Shown one piece after another: positions 18,710 to 27,514 of a DNA stretch of 64,000 bases. The stretch is from OLB9 sp041392785. GTDB taxonomy: Bacteria > Bacteroidota > Bacteroidia > Chitinophagales > Saprospiraceae. The number at the start of each line of letters is the position of its first letter. Position 1 is the stretch's first letter. The notes beneath the pieces were generated by a model, which was not told where the DNA came from, made no database searches, and saw nothing but the letters and a program-made list of their open reading frames with translations. The stretch is from assembly GCA_041392785.1 (NCBI GenBank), contig JAWKLK010000001.1, positions 62,001-126,000 of the forward strand. Direction: 5' to 3'. A program made the translations under genes and the position numbers.

Positions 18710-19350
18710 TAATAAAGGAGTTTGTCACTCAAAGTAGGATACCATTTTACAAAATTGTTGAAAGTTATATAGCACCCAATTCAAAAGTTTTAGACATTGG
18801 TGCAGGATCATGTAGTTTTTCTGAGTATTTTAAAAGGACGGATTTCTATCAACTAGATAACAATCCAAGAACAGTCGAGAAGTTAAAAGGTATTTACCCA
18901 AATTATTATCTTTCAAAATTACCTAATATCCCTTTTGAAAGCAATTCATTTGATCTTATTCATTGTAGTCACGTATTAGAACACCTTGAACCAGAAGACT
19001 TATATCAAACTCTGATAGAAATTGATAGATGTTTGAAATCAAATGGATATTTAGTTGTTTCTCTTCCTCTATTAAGTGATTTCTTTTATGATGATTTATC
19101 ACATGTAAAACCATATAACCCTGCAATTTTTATTAAATATTTAACTGAATGTAATGAAATGAACTTTTCTAGGCCAAAAATATCTGACTCATACAAAATA
19201 TCAAAACTTCAATATAGGTATAAAGGTCTAAAATTAATTTCTGGCGAGCTAGATTTAGTTCTTAATTTTATTAATAATGTTCTTTATTTTCTTAGATTAA
19301 AAAAATACATCAAAACAGGATATACATTAATTCTGCATAAGCTCATTTGA
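18706..19350 (+). CDS. class I SAM-dependent methyltransferase
   Basis: This 214-residue methyltransferase has the Rossmann SAM site VLDIGAGSCSFSEYF (about residues 30-44), an acidic QLDNNP after strand 2, and DLIHCSHVLEHLEP (about 86-99), the usual post-motif of Methyltransf_11 proteins. The acceptor is unknown. It overlaps wzt by 4 bases and is overlapped 4 bases by the GT2 gene behind it, so the four genes are co-translated. Its place next to a Wzt with a C-terminal domain suggests it methylates the glycan terminus and so controls chain length, by analogy with the WbdD system; no kinase domain is fused here. This role is inference. Confidence 0.85.
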   Translation: MIIKEFVTQSRIPFYKIVESYIAPNSKVLDIGAGSCSFSEYFKRTDFYQLDNNPRTVEKLKGIYPNYYLSKLPNIPFESNSFDLIHCSHVLEHLEPEDLYQTLIEIDRCLKSNGYLVVSLPLLSDFFYDDLSHVKPYNPAIFIKYLTECNEMNFSRPKISDSYKISKLQYRYKGLKLISGELDLVLNFINNVLYFLRLKKYIKTGYTLILHKLI

Positions 19351-20273
19351 ATATGAAAGTCTCGGTCATCATACCAGTATATAATGCCGAAAAGTTTTTG
19401 GACAAGAGCATTCAATCTGCTTTAAATCAGCCACAGACAGGGGAAGTTTTACTCATTGACGATAGATCGACTGATGGAAGCTGGGAAATATGCGAAATGT
19501 GGATGAAAAAAGATGCTAGGGTAAGAATTTTTAAAAATGAAGGTATCAAAGGTGCAGGAGATGCGAGGAATATTGGTCTAAGAAACGCATCTTATGAAAT
19601 TATTGCTTTCTTGGATGCTGATGATTATTTTTTAAATGGAAGATTTGAGGATGATTGTAATATATTTGCACAAAATTCAAATATTGTAGCGTCAGCAAAT
19701 ACAGTTGAGATTCTATTGAATACAAATGAATCCATCAATGGATTAAATTCAATATTTGAAAATCATACTACCATAGGATTTAAAAATTCATATACAAAAG
19801 TCACCATTTATGACTTTTATCTTGGGTCTGCGCTGCATCTAAATGGTTTAACGTTTAAAAAGAATTTAATTATTAATAAAATTAAATTTGATGAAGGCCT
19901 TAAGCAAGCTCAAGATACTGATTTTATCTTTCGTCTTTTACTATCAGGTCAAGCAATGTCAACAGATGTTCAAAAAGTAAAAGCAGTTTACAACATTCAT
20001 CGGAGTAATACAATTTCAAATATAGGAGAAGCAACCTACTACCGTCGAAAAGCTGCAAAAATTCATTTTCATTTAGCTATAAAAAACAGATTAAAAATCT
20101 GGCTTGTCTGGAAATTTTTTAAAGATTTTATGGAATATGATTATCTGTGGTATTTTAAAAGAAATCATCCATTCAAAAAATATAAAAAGTTAATACTATT
20201 ACCCTTTTTTGTACTCAGAATTTTTTCTAAAACCGACCCTGTGTATTATAAAGACAGGGAAATTCACTTTTGA
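19347..20273 (+). CDS. family 2 glycosyltransferase
   Basis: This is a GT-A fold inverting glycosyltransferase of family GT2. The N-terminal signature SVIIPVYNAEKFLDKSIQSA is followed by LLIDDRSTDGSWEI and GAGDARNIGLRNA, and the DXD-like motif is AFLDADDYF (about residues 88-96). The late motif QAQDTDFIFRLLL corresponds to the catalytic ED/D-x-D-F region. It is the last gene of the plus-strand set that begins with wzm. Its final codons overlap the left copy of a direct repeat (20262-20299) that recurs at 21083-21122 around the neighbouring GT29-like gene. Donor and acceptor cannot be deduced. Confidence 0.9.
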   Translation: MNMKVSVIIPVYNAEKFLDKSIQSALNQPQTGEVLLIDDRSTDGSWEICEMWMKKDARVRIFKNEGIKGAGDARNIGLRNASYEIIAFLDADDYFLNGRFEDDCNIFAQNSNIVASANTVEILLNTNESINGLNSIFENHTTIGFKNSYTKVTIYDFYLGSALHLNGLTFKKNLIINKIKFDEGLKQAQDTDFIFRLLLSGQAMSTDVQKVKAVYNIHRSNTISNIGEATYYRRKAAKIHFHLAIKNRLKIWLVWKFFKDFMEYDYLWYFKRNHPFKKYKKLILLPFFVLRIFSKTDPVYYKDREIHF

Positions 20274-20299
20274 CATAAATCATCCTTATACAAAGCTTT
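20262..20299 (+). repeat. left copy of the direct repeat bracketing the GT29-like gene
   Basis: ATTCAC and then TTGACATAAATCATCCTTAT with ACAAAGCTT match 21083-21122, with one base change and a small gap. At 21083 the sequence codes for the end of a GT2 protein, so this copy looks like a displaced fragment of that gene. Confidence 0.75.
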
Positions 20300-20360
20300 A
20301 ATCGACGTCACATTGATCAAGTTATTTAGATCGATGATTATTATTCTCACGATAGTTATC

Positions 20361-21026
20361 TTATTTGTAAAAAATAGATAATTTTTTCTTAAAGAGCCGT
20401 ATTAGGTAATTTTTAATTACTCTAAATTTCTTGAAAATTCTTTCAACTTTCCAAAATCGTGACACTGGAACAAAATGCAAATCTGATCTATCGTTACATA
20501 ATCTAATTACAATATTCTTTTCAATATTTGATGAATGTTCAAATGACATTTCAAATGAAAATCCTGCTATGAATTTGTCATAACAATTAAATTCAGGCTC
20601 TTCCAAAATATAATTTATCAATAAAAACCCTGTACTTGGCACTACAATTTCTCTTTTAGATTCAATTCTGATATTCTCACAAACCTTTTCATTTAATTCT
20701 TTTGAAAAAGATCTATATCTCAACCCATGAAGACCATTTGATGATATTATTTGATCTTTATAGTCAAATTCTGGTAAAACAAATCTTGGAAACCATACTT
20801 CTGATAAGTTAGGAAATCTTGGAAGCTTATTGACAGATTTATTTTTTATAAACTTTAAAGCTGGCGCACCATTGTTTCTAATACACAAAACATCTGTTTT
20901 TGTACCAGTATTTCCTCCAAATGATATACAGTCATTGCACCTTATTACAAAATCTGAACTATCAATAAATTTTGATAAATCCTTTTTTAATAATGCATTC
21001 CCAACTATTATTAGCCTAGGCTTCAT
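20361..21026 (-). CDS. GT29 (sialyltransferase-like) fold protein
   Basis: This 221-residue protein begins LIIVGNALLKKDL and continues with SSDFVIRCNDC, GTKTDVLCIRN, and later IVVPSTGFLLINYI. That order (VGNG-like, FVIRFN-like, TGxKTD, PSTG) is the pattern of bacterial proteins related to GT29 sialyltransferases. In eukaryotic GT29 these parts bind the nucleotide CMP-sugar. No CMP-sialic acid synthesis genes are in the window, so the donor is open. The C-terminus is basic (RLFKKKLSIF) and may touch the membrane. It is transcribed with the GT2 gene upstream (gap of 21 bases) and is bracketed by direct repeats, so it may be a late arrival. Confidence 0.6.
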   Translation of the reverse strand: MKPRLIIVGNALLKKDLSKFIDSSDFVIRCNDCISFGGNTGTKTDVLCIRNNGAPALKFIKNKSVNKLPRFPNLSEVWFPRFVLPEFDYKDQIISSNGLHGLRYRSFSKELNEKVCENIRIESKREIVVPSTGFLLINYILEEPEFNCYDKFIAGFSFEMSFEHSSNIEKNIVIRLCNDRSDLHFVPVSRFWKVERIFKKFRVIKNYLIRLFKKKLSIFYK

Positions 21027-21047
21027 TAGTCACGTTTATCCTATTAT

Positions 21048-21944
21048 TTAAAACCTATACTCCGTCCGATATAGCCCTGACCATTCACCTATCTTGACGT
21101 AAATCATCCTTATACAAAGCTTCAAATATTCATATGGAAACTTCATAATACAGCGCAAATTTCTAAAAATAGAAATACAAACCATGGATTGATTGTGTTT
21201 TAAATGACCAATAAATAATAAGACTTCACATAGGCATCTTTGCCTTATAATATATTGTTTTACAGGAACAGTACGCCAATTTAAAATAGTATCTAGCGCA
21301 AAAATCCTACTTAACAAATTTTTATTATAATTTGGTCCAAGTCCGCCACTAGATCGTGCATCATAATAGTACTTACCAGTCCAAAAGGGTAAGACTAAAA
21401 TGCCCAAACCTTGAGATATGTTAAGTAAAAAGTAGAGATCTTCCATGCTTATCAAGTTTTCTAAAAATCTATTTTGTTTAATGACTTCAATATGATAAGC
21501 TCCTACAGTAAAGCACTCATATGGAAACTGATCATATTTATTCATTGGTGAGGTTGCCGATTTTCCGATAAACTTTCCATTTTCATAAATCAATAATCCA
21601 GTGCGCAAAATCTTATACTCAGGATTTGCTTTGATCCCATCAAATAAAACCTGAAGATGATCTGGCAAGTACTCATCATCACTATCCTGAAAACAGATCC
21701 ACTCACCTTGAGCCAATTTTATCCCATGATTCCTTGCAGCACTCCTTTCTTGATTTTCTTGCCAAATATATCTAATCCTTTCATCATTGTAAGAATCAAC
21801 AATATCCTTTGTATTATCAGTACTACCATCATCTACTATGATCAATTCCCAGTCGGTAAATGTCTGCGCAATTATACTATCTATAGGCCTGTGAATTATA
21901 TGGGCACGATTAAAAGTAGGAATGATGATGGAAAAGAAAGACAT
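21048..21944 (-). CDS. family 2 glycosyltransferase
   Basis: This is a GT2 glycosyltransferase with FSIIIPTFNRAHIIHRPIDS at the start, the nucleotide-binding ELIIVDDGSTDNTKDIV (about residues 33-49), AARNHGIKLAQGEW, and the metal-binding FQDSDDEYLPDHLQ (about 84-97). The C-terminal third is basic and aromatic. It lies 3 bases behind the GT4 gene at 21948 and 21 bases before the GT29-like gene, so the three form a minus-strand operon. Bases 21083-21122, near the end of the coding region, are repeated at 20262-20299. The sugar specificity is unknown. Confidence 0.9.
   Translation of the reverse strand: MSFFSIIIPTFNRAHIIHRPIDSIIAQTFTDWELIIVDDGSTDNTKDIVDSYNDERIRYIWQENQERSAARNHGIKLAQGEWICFQDSDDEYLPDHLQVLFDGIKANPEYKILRTGLLIYENGKFIGKSATSPMNKYDQFPYECFTVGAYHIEVIKQNRFLENLISMEDLYFLLNISQGLGILVLPFWTGKYYYDARSSGGLGPNYNKNLLSRIFALDTILNWRTVPVKQYIIRQRCLCEVLLFIGHLKHNQSMVCISIFRNLRCIMKFPYEYLKLCIRMIYVKIGEWSGLYRTEYRF
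21083..21122 (+). repeat. right copy of the direct repeat bracketing the GT29-like gene
   Basis: This copy lies in the coding sequence of the GT2 gene, near its C-terminal LCIRMIYVKIGEW region, and matches 20262-20299. The 783 bases between the copies hold the whole GT29-like gene. Confidence 0.75.
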
Positions 21945-21947
21945 CTA

Positions 21948-23015
21948 TTATAAATCAACTAAATCTCGAAATTCTACAATTCTATTGCCTTTTGGATATA
22001 GATCCATTATTCTTTTTCTTGATTTCTCTGGTGATAAATTTTCATCTTTTATTGCAATGTCAATTAGCCCTTTTAGCAAGACTTCATCTTTTGAATTAAG
22101 GGTTAATCCTGTATCATTAATTATGTGAGATATTACTTCAATATTAGACCCAACAGGAATACAACCACAAAGCATAGCTTCACATAGCGTATTGGGTAAA
22201 CCTTCAGTCATTGAAGGAATAGCAAATACCTTATGTTTACGATAAAGTGCCCTTGATTCTTCCTTATTCTGAAAAGATAATAGTTTTACATTGGATGGCA
22301 TTTCATGCTCATATTTATTTATCATTTCTGGTGAAAAACCTGCAAAAGTAAAAGTAGTATCTGGCATTGCTCTTGCACATTTTATCAAAATATCAAATCC
22401 TTTCAATATATATGTTTGTGGTTGATAAATATATGCAAGTGCCAAAACGCCTTCTCTAGAACCACTATTATTATAATTCCAAAAATCGGCATCGTAATCA
22501 GTCGAAATTACTTTAATCTTATCTTTCACTTCAGGTAAAAAGTTCAATAAACCATTCTTATATCCCATACCACTTGGATCAGCATATTTATTAGTGGATG
22601 AAACCAAAGCTTCACTCACTGGACAAAGGAAATCTGAATTTTTGTATGTCAATTTCAGAAAAAATTGCAATAAAGTAGGTTTATGGAAAAGGCCATAATT
22701 GAGAGAAGGCACATTAGCTACATCAAATCCCCCTAGCAATATAATTGATTTCCTTTTTAGGATTTTGGCCAAAAAAACTGGGAAAATGGTATGCCATGCG
22801 CCAAAATTAATTATGACTGTTTCAGTTTTCCGAATATTATAAAATACGCACCAATTATACTTAATGTAAGCAATCAATTTACTTAAAGTATTTCTTTTTA
22901 TATCATAGTGGCAAGTTAAGACACTGTACTTTTGAGAAAGCATCTCAATGTCACGATATCCAAATATACTTTTGCCTGCGAAGCAATATAAAATCTTGAT
23001 TTTTTTTAAACGCAC
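21948..23015 (-). CDS. family 4 glycosyltransferase
   Basis: This is a GT-B glycosyltransferase with the GT4 C-terminal signature: KEESRALYRKHKVFAIPS, MTEGLPNTLCEAMLCGCIPV and VGSNIEVISHI (about residues 255-305), containing the EGLPN..EAM glutamates that bind the donor. The N-terminal Rossmann domain begins KIKILYCFAGKSIFGYRD. The start is GTG at 23015; 34 bases away the divergent FemAB-like gene starts at 23050, so the promoter space for both is very small. It is the first gene of the three-gene minus-strand set 23015-20361. The donor sugar is unknown. Confidence 0.9.
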   Translation of the reverse strand: MRLKKIKILYCFAGKSIFGYRDIEMLSQKYSVLTCHYDIKRNTLSKLIAYIKYNWCVFYNIRKTETVIINFGAWHTIFPVFLAKILKRKSIILLGGFDVANVPSLNYGLFHKPTLLQFFLKLTYKNSDFLCPVSEALVSSTNKYADPSGMGYKNGLLNFLPEVKDKIKVISTDYDADFWNYNNSGSREGVLALAYIYQPQTYILKGFDILIKCARAMPDTTFTFAGFSPEMINKYEHEMPSNVKLLSFQNKEESRALYRKHKVFAIPSMTEGLPNTLCEAMLCGCIPVGSNIEVISHIINDTGLTLNSKDEVLLKGLIDIAIKDENLSPEKSRKRIMDLYPKGNRIVEFRDLVDL

Positions 23016-23049
23016 TTTATTGTTAAATTGTGTTACTTTGTGTCTATTT

Positions 23050-24021
23050 ATGGATATTCAAGAAAAATTAATATATACAGAATGGGCAAATAATGAAGCT
23101 AAATTGCCCATCTTTTTCCGCCCGTGGTATTTAGATAAGGTATGTACTCATGGTGAATGGCATGTAATTCTATCATTAGATGGTGAAAATAAAATTGAAG
23201 GAGTTTTAGTTTATTATTTAACTTCAAAAAAATTTCAAAAAGTAATAATTATGCCCCCACTCATTCCTTATTTAGGGATTTGGATTCCATCCTTAAGAAA
23301 TGAAAAAGCAACTTACAAATTAAGAAAAGAAACAAACATAATAAGAAATTTAATAAGCAAAATTCCCAAAGATGTTACCCTATATCGGCAATCTTATCTA
23401 ACTGAATTTGAAAATTGGTTGCCATTCCACTGGGCTAGATTTAATCAAACAACTCGTTATACACTTACGATTGAAAATTTAAGTACTTGGTCAATTCATG
23501 ATGTTGCAACAAATGTTAGAAACAAAATAAATAAAGCACAAAAATCCCTTCAGATTGAGTTAAATTGTCTTCCTGAAATTGTATATCAACAGACAAAGTC
23601 AATTATGAAAGAGAAAAATATAGATATTGTGTGGCCAAAAGAATTGTTTTTATCCCTTGACCAAGAACTAAGTCTGAGAAATAAAAGACTTATCATTGCC
23701 GCAAAAGATAATACAAATCAAATTCATGCTTCCTCATATATTGTGATCGATAATGGTACGGCGTATATGCTCATATTAGGGTCAGATAAAAATCTTAGAA
23801 AAAGTGGTGCTATTCCATTTGTAATATATCATTCTATTTTAGAAGCATCAAAATATGTCAATAAGTTTGATTTTGAAGGAAGCATGTTAGAATCTCTGTT
23901 TGATTTATTTTCAGGTTTTGGGGGTAAATTAACACCATACTTGAGTATTTATAAGACAAAAAATGGATTCTGGGAGATAATATACAATTTAAAAACATTG
24001 TATGACAACAATAACCGTTAA
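23050..24021 (+). CDS. FemAB/GNAT-like acyltransferase
   Basis: This protein of about 323 residues is of the GNAT/FemAB superfamily (BioF2-like acyltransferases that transfer amino-acyl or acyl groups to surface glycans or peptides). It shows the two-lobed pattern: an N-terminal lobe with WHVILSLDGENKIEGVLVYY and VIIMPPLIPYLGIW, and a second lobe with NVRNKINKAQKS, then RLIIAAKDN, GTAYMLILGSD and VNKFDFEGSMLESLFDLFSG (about 255-300), which is the usual end of this family. The ATG at 23050 is preferred over an in-frame ATG at 22948, which would run through the start of the divergent gene. It overlaps the deacetylase-like gene by 20 bases. Confidence 0.75.
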   Translation: MDIQEKLIYTEWANNEAKLPIFFRPWYLDKVCTHGEWHVILSLDGENKIEGVLVYYLTSKKFQKVIIMPPLIPYLGIWIPSLRNEKATYKLRKETNIIRNLISKIPKDVTLYRQSYLTEFENWLPFHWARFNQTTRYTLTIENLSTWSIHDVATNVRNKINKAQKSLQIELNCLPEIVYQQTKSIMKEKNIDIVWPKELFLSLDQELSLRNKRLIIAAKDNTNQIHASSYIVIDNGTAYMLILGSDKNLRKSGAIPFVIYHSILEASKYVNKFDFEGSMLESLFDLFSGFGGKLTPYLSIYKTKNGFWEIIYNLKTLYDNNNR

Positions 24022-25327
24022 GACAAGTCAACAAAATAGTATTTTCCTAAAAAGACTTGAATATGTCTTAGAATTTATCCAAAATCATCCATTATGTCCA
24101 ATGGGTATGATTTTCAAAATCAACCAAGAACCAATTGATATTATAATACATTATGGGGATATCTCATATTATGGTTTCAATATGCCAATGACTGAGATCT
24201 TTTTTTTTGAAAAGCCTACTAGCAAGAAATTGCCAAAAGCAAATTTGTTTGCATATAGAAATTTTAAAATTTTAGGATTTACATCAGAAAAAAATATATC
24301 TGAATTCCAATTTCAAGTGGATATTTTCCAAACGATTTTTTTTCATATTAGCCGATGGGAAGAATGGAATGACGACGTGCAAATAGATTTGCATGAGACT
24401 ATGGAATCAAAAGAACAATATTTAGTCAAAAACCAATTGCATCATTTTCCGATAGTCGATATTTTGATACTATATTTTTTTGAAAAACTAGGGATGCATA
24501 TCAAAGATACTCCAACAAAATATGCTATTTCTCATGACATTGATGCAATCTGTCGATTTCCAAGCGTATTAAAATTTGTAAAAGCATATGGTCACATTTT
24601 CCTTTTTCACAAAAATAAACTTGAAAAAATAAGAAGATTGACGAAAGACTACTTAGATATAAAATTCAAAAAAAAACCTGACCCCTATGATACTTTCAAC
24701 TGGTTACTGGTGAAATCTTCAAAATTTATTGATGAAAGATATATCTTTTTTCTAGTAGGAGGAAAAACAAAATTTGAAGGCTATTTCGATATTTCTGATA
24801 CATTTGCTTTATCAATTATCGAAGCGACCAAACGACTAGGATATAAAATAGGAATTCATCCCAGTTATATGTCGTCTGATAATAAACAACTTATGAGTGA
24901 TCAAATTAATTTGTTGAAAGATGTTTCAGGTCAGAATATCGAATATTCTAGACAACATTTTTTAAGATATAAAATTCAAAAAACATCCGAGATTTTGGAA
25001 GATTTAGGAATAAGAATGGACTCTTCCTTAGGTTTTAGAGATGCAATTGGGTTTAGGTGCGGCACAGGTTTTCCTTATAAATTATTTAATTTTAAAGACG
25101 AAAAATCTTATAATTTAATGGAGCTTCCTTTAATTGTTATGGATATGGCTTTAATAAAAAAAGTTCAATGGAATCAAGATTTATTCATTTACGAGTTGAC
25201 AAAGTTTATTGAAAACAATAGATATAATACTTACATCACTTTCAATTTCCACAACACTTCCTTCGATCCTATACTTTGGCAAAACGATAAAGTCAAAAAG
25301 TGGTATTGCCATTTTTTTTCAAAATAA
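24002..25327 (+). CDS. polysaccharide-deacetylase-like protein (DUF7033-type N-terminus)
   Basis: A C-terminal NodB-like domain is marked by YAISHDIDAI (about residues 176-185), matching the metal-binding D-D pair of carbohydrate esterase family 4. It continues with GYKIGIHPSYMS, where the His would be a metal ligand, and RQHFLRYKI. The N-terminal about 150 residues match the companion domain (DUF7033-like) seen before this deacetylase in capsule loci, with FFEKPTSKKLPKAN and SRWEEWNDD. It probably removes acetyl groups from a glycan or acts as a lectin-like relative; activity is unproven. The gene overlaps the FemAB-like gene by 20 bases and converges with the GT4 gene at 25331, leaving only 3 bases between stops. 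Confidence 0.78.
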   Translation: MTTITVKTSQQNSIFLKRLEYVLEFIQNHPLCPMGMIFKINQEPIDIIIHYGDISYYGFNMPMTEIFFFEKPTSKKLPKANLFAYRNFKILGFTSEKNISEFQFQVDIFQTIFFHISRWEEWNDDVQIDLHETMESKEQYLVKNQLHHFPIVDILILYFFEKLGMHIKDTPTKYAISHDIDAICRFPSVLKFVKAYGHIFLFHKNKLEKIRRLTKDYLDIKFKKKPDPYDTFNWLLVKSSKFIDERYIFFLVGGKTKFEGYFDISDTFALSIIEATKRLGYKIGIHPSYMSSDNKQLMSDQINLLKDVSGQNIEYSRQHFLRYKIQKTSEILEDLGIRMDSSLGFRDAIGFRCGTGFPYKLFNFKDEKSYNLMELPLIVMDMALIKKVQWNQDLFIYELTKFIENNRYNTYITFNFHNTSFDPILWQNDKVKKWYCHFFSK

Positions 25328-25330
25328 ATC

Positions 25331-26617
25331 CTAGTTTGGCAAACTATCGATGAGCAATTTTACTTGATGCTCCCATGAAATTGTATCAAGACTTTTTACA
25401 TCATTATAATTTGATTGAAAGTCTCCATTGATCCAAGAAGAGTACATATTTAGAATGTACGTGATTATTTTTTCTTCATGTAAACTATCTGAAGTATAAA
25501 ATATTTTTCCACATTTTAATGTTTCAAACAAAGTTTCAAACTCTTCATCATATTTTCCCTGTATAAGTGTTAGAATCGGATTTCTCGCACCAATATACTC
25601 AAATAACTTTCCTGTCAAGTTTCCCGAAAAATTAACATCATTCCAAGACATTAGAAAGTTAATATTAGAATTTTGCTGAATTAACAAGGCATCTCTTCTA
25701 TCCACAAGACCTGTAATATTGCTAACCTTTGAAAGTTTATTGTACTTATTAATATTATTGCTCCAAAATTTAGCATCTTTTCCTGCGTAGATAATTTCAA
25801 ATTTTTCAGCATCAATTAGATCCTTTGAAAGCATTTTTTCTAAGCAAATAAAAAAATAATTTGGATCAATTAATCCTTCGTGAATTGAACCTGTAAATGT
25901 TATAGAAAATTTTTTATTGTTAGCCGAATTAGGATTTCTAATTTCTACGCCATTTATGATAGTCAATGCATCTACTCCAAATTCAGTTAGGGCATTGCTT
26001 ACACCTTTTGAGACTGAAATAACGCAATCCGCCTTTTTAAAGAATGCTTTCCAAAATTTTATTTGGAGATTCTTAAAGTAAGTATTTGGTCTCTTATCTA
26101 CATATGGGATATCATGCATACTGATAATCCAATACAATTTGGGGTTAAAAACTTTCGAGATAAAACCTATAACTATATTTGCTGTAGGACGATAAGGAGT
26201 GAAAATAACATTCTGGACATTATTATCGATATTGTTCAAAATTTTATATATAGTTCCAAATATAAAAAAAAAACCACCCTCTCCAACTAATAAATTGATA
26301 GGTATGGTTTCATTTAATTTAATAATAATTTTTGCTAACTTAGATTGCTTTTTTTCTTCTTCTAAATGAAATTGCTTATTTTTTGATGAATTAAAATTTT
26401 GTAATATTGTTCTATAGTCAAATGTAAAAGTTATAATTTCATTTTGATCAGGATTAATTTCATTCTTTTCAAAAAATCTCTTATTTGAAGAAACATAAAT
26501 TTTTGAATCTTCAAAGTAACTTACAAGTGATTGGAAGATGTAATAATTTCTTACAGAAGCAATGGATTCAATAGGTGGAAAGTAGTATGAAATATAATGC
26601 AAATTTGACTTTTGCAT
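25331..26617 (-). CDS. GT4-type glycosyltransferase
   Basis: This 428-residue GT-B protein starts LHYISYYFPPIESIASVRNY, the opening typical of WcaI-like GT4 enzymes that contain an N-terminal Glyco_trans_4-like domain. The C-terminal half has VSKGVSNALTEFGVDALTIINGVE (linker and donor loop) and later GKLFEYIGARNPILTLIQG, the E-containing donor-binding motif. The N-terminal region is paralogous to a broken remnant at 28270-28528, so the gene was once duplicated or replaced. It is the last gene of the long minus-strand run and converges with the plus-strand deacetylase-like gene. The sugar is unknown. Confidence 0.85.
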   Translation of the reverse strand: MQKSNLHYISYYFPPIESIASVRNYYIFQSLVSYFEDSKIYVSSNKRFFEKNEINPDQNEIITFTFDYRTILQNFNSSKNKQFHLEEEKKQSKLAKIIIKLNETIPINLLVGEGGFFFIFGTIYKILNNIDNNVQNVIFTPYRPTANIVIGFISKVFNPKLYWIISMHDIPYVDKRPNTYFKNLQIKFWKAFFKKADCVISVSKGVSNALTEFGVDALTIINGVEIRNPNSANNKKFSITFTGSIHEGLIDPNYFFICLEKMLSKDLIDAEKFEIIYAGKDAKFWSNNINKYNKLSKVSNITGLVDRRDALLIQQNSNINFLMSWNDVNFSGNLTGKLFEYIGARNPILTLIQGKYDEEFETLFETLKCGKIFYTSDSLHEEKIITYILNMYSSWINGDFQSNYNDVKSLDTISWEHQVKLLIDSLPN

Positions 26618-26623
26618 TATATT

Positions 26624-27514
26624 TCAAATTTTTTTTGCAGGATTACCTACGACTGTGGAATTGCCTTCAACATCTCTTATGACAACAGCTCCTAGACCTA
26701 TAACAACATTTTCTTCGATTGTAATTCCATTTAATATTGATGAAGAAGGTGCAATCCAACAGTTATTCTTTATGACGACACTTCCTGAAATTTCTGAATT
26801 TGCGATAATCAAACAATTCTTTCCAATGACTACGCCGTGTGCAATATGTACTAGGTTATCTATTTTTGTGTTTTCTCCAATAATAGTACTACCTAGCACT
26901 GCCTTATCTATACAATTATTATTTCCAATTTCAACATTTTTTTCGATTACAACATTTCCTAAATGCGGCATTAGCTTGTAATTTTTACTTTCATTTTCGA
27001 CGTATCCAAAACCATCTGAACCAATTGAATTGTTTGACCCAATTATGACATTGTCTTCAATTTTAGTATAGGATTTAATTATTGTATTATGGTCAATTCT
27101 CGTGTTATTGCCAATCGTGCAAAAGGCTTCAATTACTACATTTTCACCTATATAAACGTTTCGTCCTACATTGACAGTTTTGTGAATTTTAGCAGTATGG
27201 CTTATTCCAGAAATTGTTTCTTTTTGAAAGAAATCCAACAATTTAACGAATGCCAACCTCGGACTATTCACTATTAAAAATGTGCAGCTATGATTCAATT
27301 GGTTAGTTAAAATTTTTTTAGAACAAATAACTACCCCACAATTTAAGGAACTTAGTAAGGGTATGTTCTTGTCTGAGCACCACATTATACAATTTGGGTC
27401 ATCATTATTTAAATTAAGATTGACAAGCTTTAATTTTGAAAAGTTTTGACTTCCCAATATTTTTTCAGGAGAAATCAATGTAAGAACATCCACAAAATCT
27501 ATCAAATAATCCAT
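26624..27514 (-). CDS. LpxD-like hexapeptide acyltransferase
   Basis: This 296-residue protein has a small LpxD-like N-terminal domain (about 1-95) and a left-handed beta-helix of hexapeptide repeats (about 100-290). It keeps the LpxD landmarks SDGFGYVEN and NLVHIAHGVVIG, with the His that is catalytic in LpxD, and ends in the closing VVGNPAKKI. True LpxD adds a 3-hydroxyacyl chain to the 2-amino group of UDP-glucosamine in lipid A synthesis. Because this copy sits inside a capsule locus, right behind a PIG-L deacetylase gene with which it overlaps by 13 bases, it more likely acylates a deacetylated amino sugar. An acetyl donor is also possible. Confidence 0.85.
   Translation of the reverse strand: MDYLIDFVDVLTLISPEKILGSQNFSKLKLVNLNLNNDDPNCIMWCSDKNIPLLSSLNCGVVICSKKILTNQLNHSCTFLIVNSPRLAFVKLLDFFQKETISGISHTAKIHKTVNVGRNVYIGENVVIEAFCTIGNNTRIDHNTIIKSYTKIEDNVIIGSNNSIGSDGFGYVENESKNYKLMPHLGNVVIEKNVEIGNNNCIDKAVLGSTIIGENTKIDNLVHIAHGVVIGKNCLIIANSEISGSVVIKNNCWIAPSSSILNGITIEENVVIGLGAVVIRDVEGNSTVVGNPAKKI

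Noticed and set aside
22948..23049. Longer N-terminus of the FemAB-like protein
   Set aside because: It would overlap the start of the divergent glycosyltransferase gene, and the extra residues do not look like the family; ATG 23050 fits better.
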